Part shown: one piece after another, positions 1 to 11,565 of the stretch
Layout of the letters: the number at the start of each line of letters is the position of its first letter
Numbering within the stretch: position 1 is the stretch's first letter
From: Carettochelys insculpta
Lineage: Eukaryota; Chordata; Testudines; Carettochelyidae
NCBI RefSeq assembly: GCF_033958435.1
Contig: NC_134138.1
Coordinates: forward strand, 179,784,798 to 179,848,797
Direction of reading: 5' to 3'
Length of the DNA: 64,000 nucleotides
The notes under the pieces: generated by a model
The model's database searches: none
The model's input: the letters and a program-made list of their open reading frames with translations, nothing else
What the model was told of the DNA's origin: nothing
Made by a program: the position numbers and the translations under genes

Positions 1-844
1 AGAAATGACCATGTATTTAATGAATTCGCATAACTAACACTGATTTTCAAACAGGTTTTTTTTTTCAACAGGAATGTTAGAAACTTTTCAAAAACTCTCA
101 TCTCTGCAGAACACACAGATCATCCCATGGTTTAATAAAAACTTTGTGTATATATCTTTATTGTGAGTGCTCTCACAAAGACTAATCCCATCAGTACCTG
201 TGCTTTGCAGATATCTCAGAGATGAAGTCAATTTTATGATTTTGTAAAATAACTGGCAGCACTGAAGAGCGAACCAACCAATTATGCCCTGAAGCAACCA
301 GTATGACTTTGAATAGAAATAAGGTACTGAATGTTTTTCTAATACAATGTTTCAAAGTGTGTATGAAGATTTGCTCATTCTGTGAATGTTATCAGTTTTC
401 ATTATACTGTGTAGGATACTGTGCTTAAATAATTGTTGATGTTTTATGCATACACTGCATATATTCTAGCCTATAACAATGATCAAAGAGGTTGCATGGG
501 CCACTGGAGGTATCTCATGGCATTGATACAAAGCCAGCAAAGAAAAAAGTATCAGCAAACAAAACCCACAGGGCACCATGTATGTCTAATAACTGTGTCT
601 TTGTCACATCTAGATGAGCATGAAGGTGCAGCACAAAACAATACTCACCCTGCATTTGGGTGACTCTTTGGAAACATGTTCTTTAGCAGGCACATTATAC
701 TTAGATCCTATCTGGTCACTACTCACTGTGGCTACCACGACAGTAGTAAGGATCTACTATGAGAGGTTATAGCCCCACTCTACTAACTCATAATTCTTTA
801 ATTTGATAAAATAACTATATGATTAAAGGTCTAGAGAACTTGAG
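1..844. other. no recognised feature
   Basis: AT-rich sequence with only short chance reading frames. I see no repeat family, exon or RNA gene that I can support. Confidence 0.5.
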
Positions 845-1860
845 CTATGAGAGAGACTGAAAGAACTGGGCTTGTTTAGTTTAGAAAAGAAAGGCTTAGA
901 GGGGACATGAAAGTGGTTTTCAAGTACAGTAATCCCCCAAGATATGTGAGGTTGTCCATGCAACCCTCATGTACCCCTAAATTCGTGTAAGTCAGAGGCT
1001 TGGGCAGTGGGATGGTGTGTGGGCAGGGATGGTGGGGTTAAGCCTCGGGTGGGTTAGGGCTGAAGGAGGTGACAGGGGGGTGGAGTTGAGCCGTGTTCAT
1101 GGGCGTTGGAGCCAGGTCTGCACGGGTTGGAGCAGGGGCCATGGGGATTGGTGCCAGGGTGCATGGTGGTGGCTGGAGCTGGGGGCTGCAATAGTAGCTA
1201 GAGCTGGGGCATATGGCTGGAGCTGGAGCCAGGGCACATGGCAGCAGCTGGATCTGATGTGTATGGCCGAGGCTGGAGCCAGGGCACACGGTGGAGGATG
1301 GAACAAGGATGCACAGTAGTGGCTGGAGCCCCTGCCATGCGCTCCCCCCCACCCCACCCGGCGGCACTCAAGGGAAGAGCAGCTCTGTTGCCCTTTGACG
1401 GGAGGATCTCCTCCCTACCCTGCACCTGGGTGTATCTGGAGGGTTTACTGTATAAAGGATGAATCAGGAGTCAGCTGCATAAGAGTGGGGCCGTGTACTC
1501 TGGATTCGCGTACTCTGAAGCCTTACTGTACCTGAAAGAGAAGGAAGAAGGGAGAAAAACTGTCCTCCTTGGCCTCTGAGAATAGGACAAAAAACAATGG
1601 GCTTAAACTTCAGCAAGGTAGGCTTAGGCTGGACATTAGGAAAGACTTCCTGTCAGAGTGGTTAAATGCTGGAATAAATTGCCTAGGGAGGTTGTGGAAT
1701 CTCCATTACTGGAGATATTTAAGAGCAGGTTAGACAGACACCTATCAGGGATGGCCTAGACCATGTTTGGTCCTGCTGTGAGGGCAAGGAACGGGACTCG
1801 ATGACCCTCAAGGTCCCTCCCAGTTCTAGTGTTCTGTGATTCTATGATTCTTTGATTAAT
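845..1860 (+). mobile_element. CR1 LINE 3' end, split by a nested DNA transposon
   Basis: The stretch reads as the C-terminal end of CR1 ORF2 and the 3' tail in plus orientation: the segment before 925 and the segment after 1530 join into one continuous CR1 sequence, followed by the characteristic end with a repeated TTCTATGATTCT-type terminus near 1838-1855. CR1 retrotransposes through its own endonuclease and reverse transcriptase and is usually 5'-truncated, as here. Only the tail is present, so no working protein is encoded. The interruption at 925-1530 is a clean insertion with a duplicated TA. Confidence 0.85.
927..1528. mobile_element. Non-autonomous Tc1/mariner-type DNA transposon (602 bp) inside CR1
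   Basis: The element begins CAGTAA and ends TTACTG, giving inverted termini, and is flanked on both sides by TA (925-926 and 1529-1530). Removing it with one TA restores the CR1 sequence, which identifies both ends exactly. A TA duplication with CAGT-type ends is typical of Tc1/mariner and pogo/Tigger transposons. The interior (about 1085-1345) is unusually GC-rich and made of imperfect repeats of a unit resembling GGAGCCAGGGCACA; it contains no recognisable transposase. Reading frames of 75-109 codons in this interior come from the repeat and are not considered genes. Confidence 0.8.
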
Positions 1861-3305
1861 TGGCACTAACACCATCCTATCTTTTACAACAGAGATAATA
1901 TATGGACAACAGTTATTTCAATGATGGACTGATCGTTTGCATATAGCAACTAAGCATTCTTCTGCTGGGTTGAAGCATGTACTATATACTTGATTATCTG
2001 TATCACTTCAGCTGAATTTAGTGATTTTCAGGCCAGAGAAGATTCTTATGAACAACTAGTCTATGTCTTGTGTTACATAGGGCAGAAGTTTACCAAATGG
2101 TTCCTGCATCCAGCTCATAAATCATTTAATGCATATGAGTAATAGACTAACAATAATATAAACATTTAGCTCATGCCTGGCATTTTCTGCCTCTCTGCCA
2201 ATGTTAACTATGTAATTCTTGTAACACCTCTGCAAGGCAGGAAATTATTATTTCTGTTTTTACTGTGGAGGGAACTGAGACACAGGCAGGACAAGGATGT
2301 CCCCTGCTGAGTCAGTGGCCATCCAAATTAGCAGGTCTTTGTTCACAATCTCCCTTCACACATCTAGTGTGTTAGACCACAGTTCTCACTTCAGGTTATG
2401 CAATAGCTATTGTTAGTAGTAACCACTGAGCAGCTGTGATTGCCCTGACAAAGTGAGCATTTGAAGACCTTTCATCAGAAATACCCTCCCATCCAGCACC
2501 TGAGGCTGTTGGCTTACAGCATTATACAAGGAGAGAGAACAGTCTGCTCCCAAACCAATACCTGGAAATCCACTGGTGAAGTCAGTTCAGATCACTAAAT
2601 ACAGGTGTAAGATGCTTCTAGATAACTGGAGCCCACTCCCATTGAAAAGGGAAAGGTTACAGCCCTCTTGCCAAGTGTACATCAAAAATAATACCCTTTT
2701 GGGTGGATCTTCTTACCCTGAATTTCTAGGGCAAAGGATACAATGAGACCCTAAGGCTGCGAAGCAGAATAGGAATTTGAAGGCTTAATCCTAAAAAATG
2801 AGTGGGCTGAACCTCCTCCCTAGATTTCACAGAAAATCTGCAGATGGGGATTTCAGGGGATGGTATCTCTGAAGACTTCCATGCTGAGTCGCTCCTCTGC
2901 CGCTGAGACTGCATGTCTGTCTTTCTCTCCCTCTCACAGAATAGGCCCAGGTCCTGTGCAAAATCGGACAAATCTGCAGGGGAGACCACAGGAGACCTCC
3001 ACACCACCACTGTCCCCATTCCTTAACAGGTCCACCATGTCCCTGGCTGCACAGCTTCTTTGAAACGATATTGCCAGGTTGTTTTGCCTAAGCACCTTAG
3101 GACTGGAGGCAAGATAACATGTCCATTCCAGTAAGAATATGTGTACTGTTTCTTTAAATGTAAAGCATGCAGCCAGACAAACTCTGTAGTGAGACAGAGA
3201 GAAGGGGGTGAGGCAGCTTTCAGCAAAATACTGTTTTCTGTATTTTAGTAACATTTTGTGTTTGACACCAGAAGGAAGCAACTCATTCTGTAATTCTTCA
3301 TCATC
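1861..3305. other. no recognised feature
   Basis: Unique-looking AT-rich to mixed sequence. A 142-codon frame on the minus strand (2934-3362) has no recognisable domain and runs into the SINE, so I do not call it a gene. Confidence 0.4.
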
Positions 3306-3475
3306 ATTTGAGCATTGGCCTGCTAAACCCAGGGTTGAGAATTCAGTCCCTGAGGGGGCCATTTAGGGATCTGGGGTAAATAGATTAAACAAGGGATGGT
3401 GCTTGGTCCTGCCAAAAGGGCACGGGACTGGACTCAATGACCTTGCAAGGTCCCTTCCAGCTCTATGAGGTATGT
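3306..3475 (+). mobile_element. Cry-SINE (tRNA-derived turtle SINE), 5'-truncated
   Basis: The sequence carries the tRNA-derived B-box region (GGTTGAGAATTCAGTCCC), the GGGGGCCATTTAGGGATCTG linker, and a 3' tail resembling the CR1 3' end with 'GACCTTGCAAGGTCCCTTCC'. This organisation is that of the tRNA-derived SINE of cryptodiran turtles, mobilised by LINE machinery. The A-box part is missing or diverged, so the copy is probably 5'-truncated. A more complete copy lies at 61835-62015. Confidence 0.8.
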
Positions 3476-3479
3476 GTGT

Positions 3480-3675
3480 GTGTATCATCCCATGAGAACT
3501 GCGGTCTTCCCATTCATTCCAAGTCCCTCTCTACTCTCCCCTGCTTCCCCCAGACAGTAGACTTAGTAAGTACTTTCTTGATGCATCTGATGAAGTGGGT
3601 CTTTGCCCATGAAAGCTTATGCTCCAAAATATCTCTTAGTCTATAAGGTGTCACAGCATTTCTTGTTGTTCTCTA
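3480..3675 (+). repeat. Interspersed repeat with hammerhead-like core (copy 1)
   Basis: This is the best local example of a repeat found at least four times in the window (also 13030, 24517, 57410). Its core, 3587-3624, has the order CTGATGA, a stem, GAAA, then AGC-loop-GCTC. I suspect a Penelope-like retroelement remnant, because such elements are known to carry hammerhead motifs, but I cannot assign the family from sequence alone. It directly follows a Cry-SINE. Confidence 0.6.
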
Positions 3676-5517
3676 AGTACTTTCTACTATTTCCATAGGC
3701 AAAACAGGCAGTGAAACTGAGGTAAATGACCTTACTACTGCACATGGGAGGTGAGAGAGCCACATGGGGAGGGGGAACTCGTTGTGTGTGAAACTAGAGG
3801 GGCGTGATCCAGATCATCTGTGGTCATTTCTCCATGTCCACAGCTCACAAGCATCATTTCCGTTTTCTCTGAGTCTCACTCCTACCCTGAACCCCATTAA
3901 ACATGGAAACTCTCAGGTTTATTAGCAACTTTTTGCCTTTGTGAAGATGCACCTTTTATATTCTGTGACCTTTTAATTTAATATGCATAGAAATAATAAG
4001 ATGAAAATGGTACTTAGACTGAGATGTTAGTCTGCTTTGGCCTCACTAGCTCACTGCAGTACAAGGGGTTGCTGTTGCTTTCACGTAGATGTGTGTATTA
4101 CTAGCTCTCCCCACTCTCTTCATTTTCCCTTTTGCAACTAAAGGAAGTAATGATTTCAACTGAAAAGTGGGCTGTGTTACTTCCTCTGATGTTTCCTATT
4201 GCATCCCATCATAACTGCACCATAATAACTGGAAATTCTCAGCTATTAATGGAAGCTAGAACACAGAATGCTAGTTTATGATGCTGCTAAAGGGCATTGT
4301 CACACAGAGCTGACTCAGGAACTAACTCAGCATCCTGTCACTCAACTCCCTGCCACTTTATGTTAATTGAACTCTGATTGAAAGATCGGCAGTTGGCAGA
4401 GGAGGCCAATTAACTCAGCTGAGATACAACTGAGGGTTAATTGATTGGAAGTAGCCCCAGCAACTAGGACTACATAAGCTAAGCAGAGGGCTGGGCTGGG
4501 GAAAGAGCTTGATGAGAGGCAGTAGTAAGGAGTCCTGGTTACTGCACATGTACTGTTCCCCAGAAGCAAGCGGTAATAAGTCATGGTGGTGGGTAAGAGC
4601 AGTTGTGATTTGTAGCTGAGGTTTCAGAGGACTTGTAAGGGACCACCCCATGACAAGTATCTAAGGAACAACAGTGAGCACCTGAAGTATATCAGTATCT
4701 AAAAATGGTTGAGCAAAGGGTGAGTTTGTTAGGTAGAAGTTGATTTTAAACTATCAGTTTCACATCACTTTTATAAACTAGGACAGTTTCCCTTAACCCT
4801 CCATGTTTCCCCATGGCTGTTGTCATATCCACTCAGGAATCTATTTTATGGAATTTCCCAAGCTAATGTTTGTTTGTTCTTCCAAAGACCTAACTGTCAG
4901 CAACCTAGAAACTGTGGTATTATTGGAAAAAATGTATCCCTATCCATTTAATACAAAGTACTGAAATAACAAAAGCAACCACAATGAAATGGAAGATTTT
5001 GTGAGAATATATTTCCTTTCAAAATGAGAAGTGGCACACTCCAAAAAGCCATTTGCTTCACAATGCAAGGCACCTTGTGCAAAATCATAGGGTTGGAAAT
5101 ATTCAGCCAATCAAGCATTAGGATTGGCTGAACATATCTAAGTGCTTTTATAATTTAGGTCATAAGGTTTAATTAGCATATTACAGTTTGGCTAAATGAA
5201 CAGCACAGAGATGCCAAAACCTAAAATCCTAAAAATAGTAGCACATAAATCTTCCTGCTGTGGTGCATGCGTGCAGCTGTAAGATAACTGGTGGACTGAA
5301 AATGTTGCCTGTGTATAGCATTAGGATTCTAAACAGCAGAGAAGCCCCACTAAGCAAATTTCATGATCAGCAGAAATGTATCTTGCTTGTTCTGTTGCTG
5401 TAACTCACTCCTGGACTGCTAAACCCAGCAGTGGAGTAGCAAAGCAGAAGGTGACGGAAAGGGAACAGAGTGACATTAAAAAAAACAACTGGATTTGGTA
5501 AAAGAGAGGTACGCAAA
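3676..5517. other. mostly unassigned; weak LTR-like stretch at about 4340-4690
   Basis: Nothing firmly recognised. Around 4360-4600 the sequence has the flavour of a retroelement U3/R region (a run around CTACATAAGCTAAGCAG followed by GGGCTGGGG and GAGAGGCAGTAG), but no termini or target duplication are visible. It is noted only as a possible solo-LTR fragment. Confidence 0.25.
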
Positions 5518-5585
5518 ATGTACTTTGATGTACTTTGAATGTACTTTGAAACTATGTACTTTGAACTATGTACTTTGAAACTATG
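5518..5585. repeat. Short tandem repeat, unit about GTACTTTGAAACTAT
   Basis: Five imperfect copies of a unit containing GTACTTTGA with length variation (about 11-17 bp) occur back to back. It is a small minisatellite-like array with no coding potential. Confidence 0.85.
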
Positions 5586-5945
5586 CTGCTCCTGGGGAAA
5601 GAGAAGATGTAAAACAAAAGTACAGCATTAACTAGGACATGGGGGGAGTGGACTAATAGTGTTCTGTGTTTCATTATGCAGTGTTTTGAGGTATTCTATC
5701 AAATACAAATGATCAGCCCTTGTCAGTACGGTGGCTATAATAGTTCTATTCAAGGAGCAGTGGATAATGCTTCTGCACATTCTTTCAGTAATCACTTTGA
5801 CAGCTTTTAGAACACCACCCAAAGCAAATGTTCGCTTAGAAAACTGATATAACATTGGACTAGCTAATCTCTCTCTATCTCTGGGCCTTGTTTACGTCAG
5901 AATAGTGCCCACCCAACCTTCTGCCTTCCCATCAATGCTACAGGA

Positions 5946-6659
5946 CAGTAGTCTTCAACCAGTGTGCTGTGAGAACTGTCCAAGAGTGTTGAGAAATGTT
6001 GTCAATTTCCCCTTGCTGTGTCTCTTTGCAGAGCCACTGGTGGGGAGAGGAGAGGAGGAAATGATGACCCCATACTAGCTGGGGCTTGAGAGGCAAGGCT
6101 GCCTGAGTCCCAGCTGGCACGCAGTTTCTCAATTCCCCCAAATTTACCGTGGCTTATGCATAATCACCCTGAAGGGAAATGCTGATTGTACAAGAACCCT
6201 TTCGTTCTGGGAGGCAGCTGAGATAGTGTTTCCTGGCCTGAACAAGCTGCTGAGGAGTCCACCCCCACTCCCTGCTGTGCCAAATGTGATGGAGGGCAGG
6301 AGCCTGTTAGAAGCAGGTTGCAATTTAAATGCCACATCCTGGCTCCAACAGGTTGGTGGGGAGGGAAGCCTGCTTTTAGTGGTTACTTCTTTACTCAATA
6401 TCCCTAGCATGGCATCAAGCAGTTTTTGAAAACATCTCCGCTCGCAGTCTGACAGTCTATTTCGTGGTGGATTTGAAAGAATGCATTTGATCCTTGTTCA
6501 GCTTGTATGTATTACTATGTTGCAAACCTCTCTATTCAGACTGTAACCACAGTAAATGTGACGTTTATGAGCAATCAATTCAGCTGAAAAGTGTGTGCGC
6601 TGCGGAATTGTTTAGCTGATTGAAGTTTGCCACGTTCCTGAAAAGGTTGGGAATGACTG
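5946..6659. mobile_element. hAT-type non-autonomous DNA transposon (714 bp)
   Basis: The left end CAGTAGTCTTCAACC and the right end, which reads CAGTCATTCCCAACC on the minus strand, are imperfect inverted termini of the hAT CAG-N-GGTC-type. The 8-bp flanks CTACAGGA (5938-5945) and CTATAGGG (6660-6667) agree at 6 of 8 positions, as expected for an old 8-bp hAT target duplication. No transposase sequence is visible inside. Confidence 0.75.
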
Positions 6660-8257
6660 CTATAGGGTACAGCATGCCTTATGTGCAGTATTGCTAACAC
6701 CCACACACACAAAAAATGAGATGGGCTTTAAAACAATCATGTAAGGGCTAAGAAACCTAGAGAGTTGGAACTCCCTACTCTTTCTATGGGAGAGAAAGTG
6801 AAAAATCAGCCCCAGCCAGTCTTTCATGTGACTGATTATGTTTACTCATAATTCCAAATATGGAATTTTTGTTGCTTTGGGTTTGATTTATTTACATTTT
6901 CACATTCCAATGAGAGAGCTGATTGTTACCATAACTGTACGCCTGAACTAGCAAGTTAATTAACAGCTCAAGGAGCAACTTGAGCACAACTTGCAATGTC
7001 CCAGAAGAGGATGGGAACAAAGATAAAGTACAGACCACGTGTTGCTTTGTGGACACTTACCCTAGATCCAGAAGAGTCCTAGTCTTTGTGATAGTACATA
7101 AGTCAGGGAAAAGGCATGCCACATGACCTACCATAGTACTAAGGCCATTGTTATCTGATGGGTAAGAGATATAGGCCATTGTGGGTGGAGGGGGAGATTG
7201 TGGGCTTTCCCACCCAGGGTCTTTTTTTTTTTTTTATCTTGGCAGCTATTTTGCGGGGCATGGAGTGTAATAGTGGGATGGCGCTCCCACATCTCTCTTT
7301 GGTGGGCTTGGTTATTTGTCTCTGTATTGGTGATAGCCCATATTGTGCAACATAAATCTCTCAGGACCACCTGATGTCTGATACCATTAGTTGCTGCATG
7401 AGAGAGATGTACTTGTGACCAATGCTGTGGGCATTGAGCACTGGCTACAGCTTGAGCCTCTCTAGTCCATCAGTCTCTCATCTGGCAACATCCATGGTCC
7501 GATGTGATTTCAGTTAGTCAGATGTCCAGTTATCATGGATGTGGTCAAGCTTCTTTACAGCCACCAGACCTGGCTCTCAGGGAGCTTGTCTACACGACCT
7601 CCCTACTTTGAAGGGAGCATGGCAAGTATGTTGTTGGGAATTTATTAATGAAGTGCTGCGGTGCATATGCAGCACTGCATTAAGCAAATGCCCCCACCCA
7701 GAAACTTCAAAGTGTTAAACTTCAAAGTGCCGGCTCACATCTAGCCACAGCCAACCTGCCGGTACTTCAAAGTGCTTGGGCAACTTAGAAGTACCTTTAC
7801 TCCTCAAAACTCCTCATCTACACACATTTTCTCTTATTTCAAAGTTAACTTCAAAGTAACTACTTCAAAGTAAGCCACTATTAATGGAATAAAGTGTGTA
7901 GACACTCTGCGCTCCTTACTTCGAAGTAAGGAGTCTGCCAAGGTGCTCCCCTCCCCACCCCCCCGAGGACAGAGACACTCTAGCCACCCCAGACTAGGAT
8001 CTATGGTCCCTGCTGGCCACCTTAAAGGAAACAGCCCCCCCAACCCCACCACCCGGGCAACCCTAGGCCAGAAGCTGAGACTGTGCCACAAGCAGGGGCA
8101 GGATGAGCTCCCACTCAGACTGCCCCTGCTTGAAGCACCAGCCCGCCTCCATGCCCCCTGGCCACCATGGCAGCAAGCAAGGATCCGCTTCCCTCCGCGC
8201 CCCCCTGGAAGCTCCGGACAAGGAGTTTGAGGGGTCACAACACAGGAGCAAGGGCTG

Positions 8258-9660
8258 TGCCAGGAGGGGACCCTTGTGGACTAAAGACGAGCTGAAGGAC
8301 CTCTTCACTCTGTGGGGGGGAGGAGGAGGTCCTTCGCCAAACTGGCGCCTGCCACAGAAACGCTGAGGCCTTTGACTGACTGGCCAGCAGCCTTGCCACC
8401 TGAGGTCACCCCAGCCATACTGGCAGCAGCATCCAGATAAAAGTCAAAGAACTGAGGCAGACTTACATCAAGGACCGTGATGCTGCCAGCCAGTTGGGTG
8501 CATAGTCTGTCCACTGGCCCACTACCAGGAGCTACATAGGCTCCTGGGACCAAGGGAGGTGGCCATCCCAGAGCATCTGGTGGACACTGCCAATCTCCCA
8601 TGAACAGCAAGCATGAGGCAGGACCCCCGGCACCACCAACCCTATGCAGGAAGCGGCCAACTGAGAACAAGGGTGATGACAAGGTCTCCAGCAACGGGAT
8701 CCTCGTCATCACCCTCCTCTCTGGGACACCCAGCAGAGCATCGCCCAGCCGAGCCTCACCCAAGCCTCAGGACATCGCAGCCAGTATGTATGGGATGAAC
8801 AGGATGCCACCAGTGATGGGGATGCCCCTCCCCCAAAAAATAGCCCTGCAGCCCACACGCCTGTGAACAGGGGAGAAGAAGGGAACATGGCCCAACCCTT
8901 GCCAGACAGGAACCTCCGGGCACCCGGCATCCCACAGGCTATCAGGGTGGGGGCCAGTGGAGCAGGGGCCCCAGCACCTCCCAGGGTTGGGACACAGCAC
9001 TAATGGGCTATCCCCCATTCCCTTCTGTCTCCATAGGTCCATCATCAGGACGCCACCACAGCACACTGGAGTGGGTCACATCTGCATGGGGCTGGGAGGC
9101 CGTGACATCGCCCCAGCCTGCATTCCCCTGCCCCCTCCCCAGCTGTGGCAGGCCTTCTGGAGGTGGCACTGGAGGATGAGGAGGCAGCTGCCAACTGGGC
9201 AGTTGTGAGGGAGATGACTGGAGTGCTCTGGGACTGGTTGGTGATGGAGCAGGACATGTGGGTGTGGCTGGCCAGCAGCCTGGATACTGTGGCCCAGGCC
9301 TTGGCTGCCCACCTCAACCAACCACCCACCCAGCTCCTCACCAGCCCCCCCACCACCCCGCTGCTGCCCCTCCAGCAGTCGCCCACCTCCCAGTGGACCT
9401 GTTACTGTCCACCCATCTGGAGCTGGCTTGGTGGCTGCTGGCTGAGGCAGGCACACCTGGCCCAGCCCCAGTGCCCCCCACACACCCTGCAGAGCCCAAG
9501 CCTGCAGCACCCCAACCTCCCTGTGAGCCTGGCCCCATCACAGCCCCACAGGGGGCCCCAGCCCCCAGGCAGAAGGGGCAGCTATGGTCGACACAGCTCC
9601 TGCCCCCCACGCCTCCCACATCCCTCCTATGGACCATTGCCCCGATGCACTGTAAATAGT
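8258..9660 (+). pseudogene. Myb/SANT-like DNA-binding protein of Harbinger A (broken)
   Basis: In Harbinger-type transposons the second gene encodes a Myb/SANT (trihelix-like) protein that binds the element ends and helps bring the transposase to DNA. Here the domain starts near 8278 with WTKDELKDLFTLW, is frameshifted in the G-run at 8312-8330, continues with FDWLASSLATRGH (about 8370-8410) and KVKELRQ (about 8440-8460), and carries in-frame stops beyond 8590. Downstream (about 9140-9660) lies a Pro/Gln-rich, acidic C-terminal part beginning LLEVALEDEE, possibly behind an intron ending at the AG near 9138. The equivalent domain in element B is on the minus strand near 38120-38375. Exact exon structure is uncertain; identification of the domain is more secure than its boundaries. 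Confidence 0.65.
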
Positions 9661-9835
9661 TTCACACGTTGCTCTGTTTTGTTTTGAAAAAAAGCTTATT
9701 ACGCCAGTACTACTAAAGTTCAATATTCCCACCCTAACCCCATGTCCCTGGCGCTTGGTGGGAGAGTGGTGAGTGGGGAATCATGAAGGATGTGGGAGTG
9801 GGGGGGCCCATGGTGCAGAGTGTGGCTGGGAGGTT

Positions 9836-11142
9836 CAAGGCAGGCCCTCGGTGAAGGCCTGGCACAAGTCCTCCTGGACTCTGACCCCATCCCTCTGTGC
9901 CTCACAGCACAGGGTGGAGGGCAGCTGTTCATAGCCAATCCCTGGGTCCACAGCCCAGCCCTGGCCCACGGATTCCCCCTGGCCCTCCACAAGGTTGTGG
10001 AAAGCACAGCAGGCAGCAATGACTGAGGGGACATTTGGGAGGCTGATATCCAGCCTGGTGAGGAGGCTGCGAAACCTCCCCTTCAGCCTCCCAAATGCCC
10101 ACTCTACTGTACCCCTGGCGTGGTTGAGGTGACAATTAAAAGTGTCCTGGGTCATCGTGTTGCATCTGGTATAGGGCTGCATCAGCTCCCACGGGGGGAA
10201 CATACGTGCCCTCCTGCAGCCAGTGTCCCAGCCCTGAATTCCAGAACACTTGGGTGTCATGGGCCTTGCCCAGCTGCCCAACACATACATTCAGGAAATG
10301 GCCCCGCTGTCCACCAGGGCCTGGAGTACCACTGAGTGGTACCCCTTCCTGTTGATGTAGGTACCCCTCTATGGTCTTAAGCCTGAATCACCACGTGCAT
10401 CCCGTTCAGAGCGCTGAAAGAATTGGGGAAGGCTAGGTCCACGAACCTGGCGAGGGCAGCATCCAGGTCCCTCAGGGTCACAACTTGTCAGAGGAGCACC
10501 TTGTTGATGGCTTGGATGGCCTGTGTAGGGGGAAGGAAGACACATCCATGAAAGCCTGACCATGAGGCTTCCTCTACCCCATCCCCACCAAGGACCCCCT
10601 GTACAGTAGTCCTCTCCCCACTGTGGGTCCGTGGTGGAGGCCAGACTTACTTCGATCACCACTCCAACAGTAGCCTGGCCAATGTTGAATTGGTGGCCGA
10701 TGGACCAGAGGCTGTCGGGGATGGCCAGCCTCCATGGGCTGATGGCCACCCTCTTCTTCACTGGGAGCGTTGGCCACATCTGTGTCCTGGTGCTGGAGGA
10801 CAGGGGTGAGCCAGTGGCAGAGGTCTTTGAATGTCTGGCAGATCATTCTGAAGTTCCTCAGCCACCGCTCATTGGCCCAGTCCTCCAGCACCAGCCAGTC
10901 CCACCACTTGGTGGTGGTGAAGGCCCACCAGCACCAGATCTGGGGCAGCTGGGGGAGGGGAGCAGTTCCGTGGCAAGGACCTGCTGTCTGGGTCCCATGC
11001 AGGTGACCAGGCCACACCACTGAAAGATTAGGGCGACCAGCATGGCCAGCAGGTTGGCCAGGGTAGAGAGCACCTCGTCCTCGGGGAGGCTGGGAGCAGG
11101 CATGTGCTCTGGTGCTGTCTGCAGCCTGGCAGCCTTGAGCAC
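9836..11142 (-). pseudogene. HARBI1-like DDE transposase of Harbinger A (broken)
   Basis: This is the nuclease gene of element A. On the minus strand the N-terminal part (PEDEVLSTLANLLAML, about 11100-11050) is followed by WWDWLVLEDW and RNFRMICQTF (about 10890-10800), then LPVKKRVAIS and GHQFNIGQATVGVVIE, with a frameshift between. A probable 130-bp intron (10521-10650, GT...AG) follows VVIE. Exon 2 has AIQAINKVLL then a stop, and AFPNSFSALNGMH, where the first catalytic Asp of the ALDGTH-type motif is Asn (AAC, 10404-10406). Near 10190 the segment holding the second Asp is missing. The last part keeps the Glu in RGTVEWAFGRLKGRF and ends with CCAFHNLVE. The enzyme cannot work in this state. 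Confidence 0.8.
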
Positions 11143-11565
11143 GTGCAGGGAGGAGATGTTGGGAGAGGCCCTTTAAGGGGTTGGCTGGCTGTGAGGCCAG
11201 AAGGGCTTGTGGGCCATGTGACCCCCTGCCTGCATCATTTTCTGGCCCCTTACTTCAAGGTAAGGACTAATTGTGTGTGTAGACACTTAACTACTTCAAA
11301 GTAAGGGAGGGTACATTGTGTGTAGACACTCTACTTTGAAGTATAACTTTGAAGTAACCAACTTAGAAGTTATTTAGTAGTGTGGGGACAGCCTCAGTGT
11401 TCTATGCTGTTATATCACTAATTTACTTCAAATGTGTTCTAAGTCCACTTAGCAGTGGAAGTGTTGGTAATGTGCTAGACAGTATTGACCTTCTGTGGTC
11501 TGGCAAATTCTCTAGTTCGGCATTGGTCAGTTCCTGAGGGTGCTGGGCTAGAAAGGTTCAACCTA

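Larger units (their letters stand above)
7580..11393. mobile_element. PIF/Harbinger-type DNA transposon A (two-gene, decayed)
   Basis: A 3814-bp element with ends resembling GGCTGTGTCTACAC (left 7580-7595, right on the minus strand from 11393) and a 3-bp duplication TCA (7577-7579, 11394-11396) within the host MITE. It holds a Myb/SANT-like gene on plus and a DDE-type transposase on minus, convergently arranged, as in autonomous Harbinger elements. Subterminal regions (about 7720-7935 and 11255-11365) contain many copies of TACTTCAAAGTA and TACTTCGAAGTA palindromes, candidate binding sites. Stops, frameshifts and a deleted catalytic segment show it is dead. Confidence 0.85.
7448..11565. mobile_element. 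TA-flanked mariner-type MITE, interrupted by Harbinger element A
   Basis: The outer parts 7448-7579 and 11394-11565 together match the MITEs at 32236, 33500 and 63631. Flanks are TA (7446-7447 and 11566-11567), and the ends are the family's CAGG-type termini in mutated form (CAGCTTGAGCC on the left, GGTTCAACCTA on the right). Without the nested element the MITE would be about 300 bp. The family is non-autonomous with no coding capacity. Comparison with the intact copy at 33500-33821 shows exactly where the Harbinger element landed. Confidence 0.85.

Noticed and set aside
9145..9687. 180-codon plus frame as an independent gene
   Set aside because: It lies inside Harbinger A and reads into low-complexity Pro/Leu/Gln sequence; at most the C-terminal part of the Myb-like gene is real.
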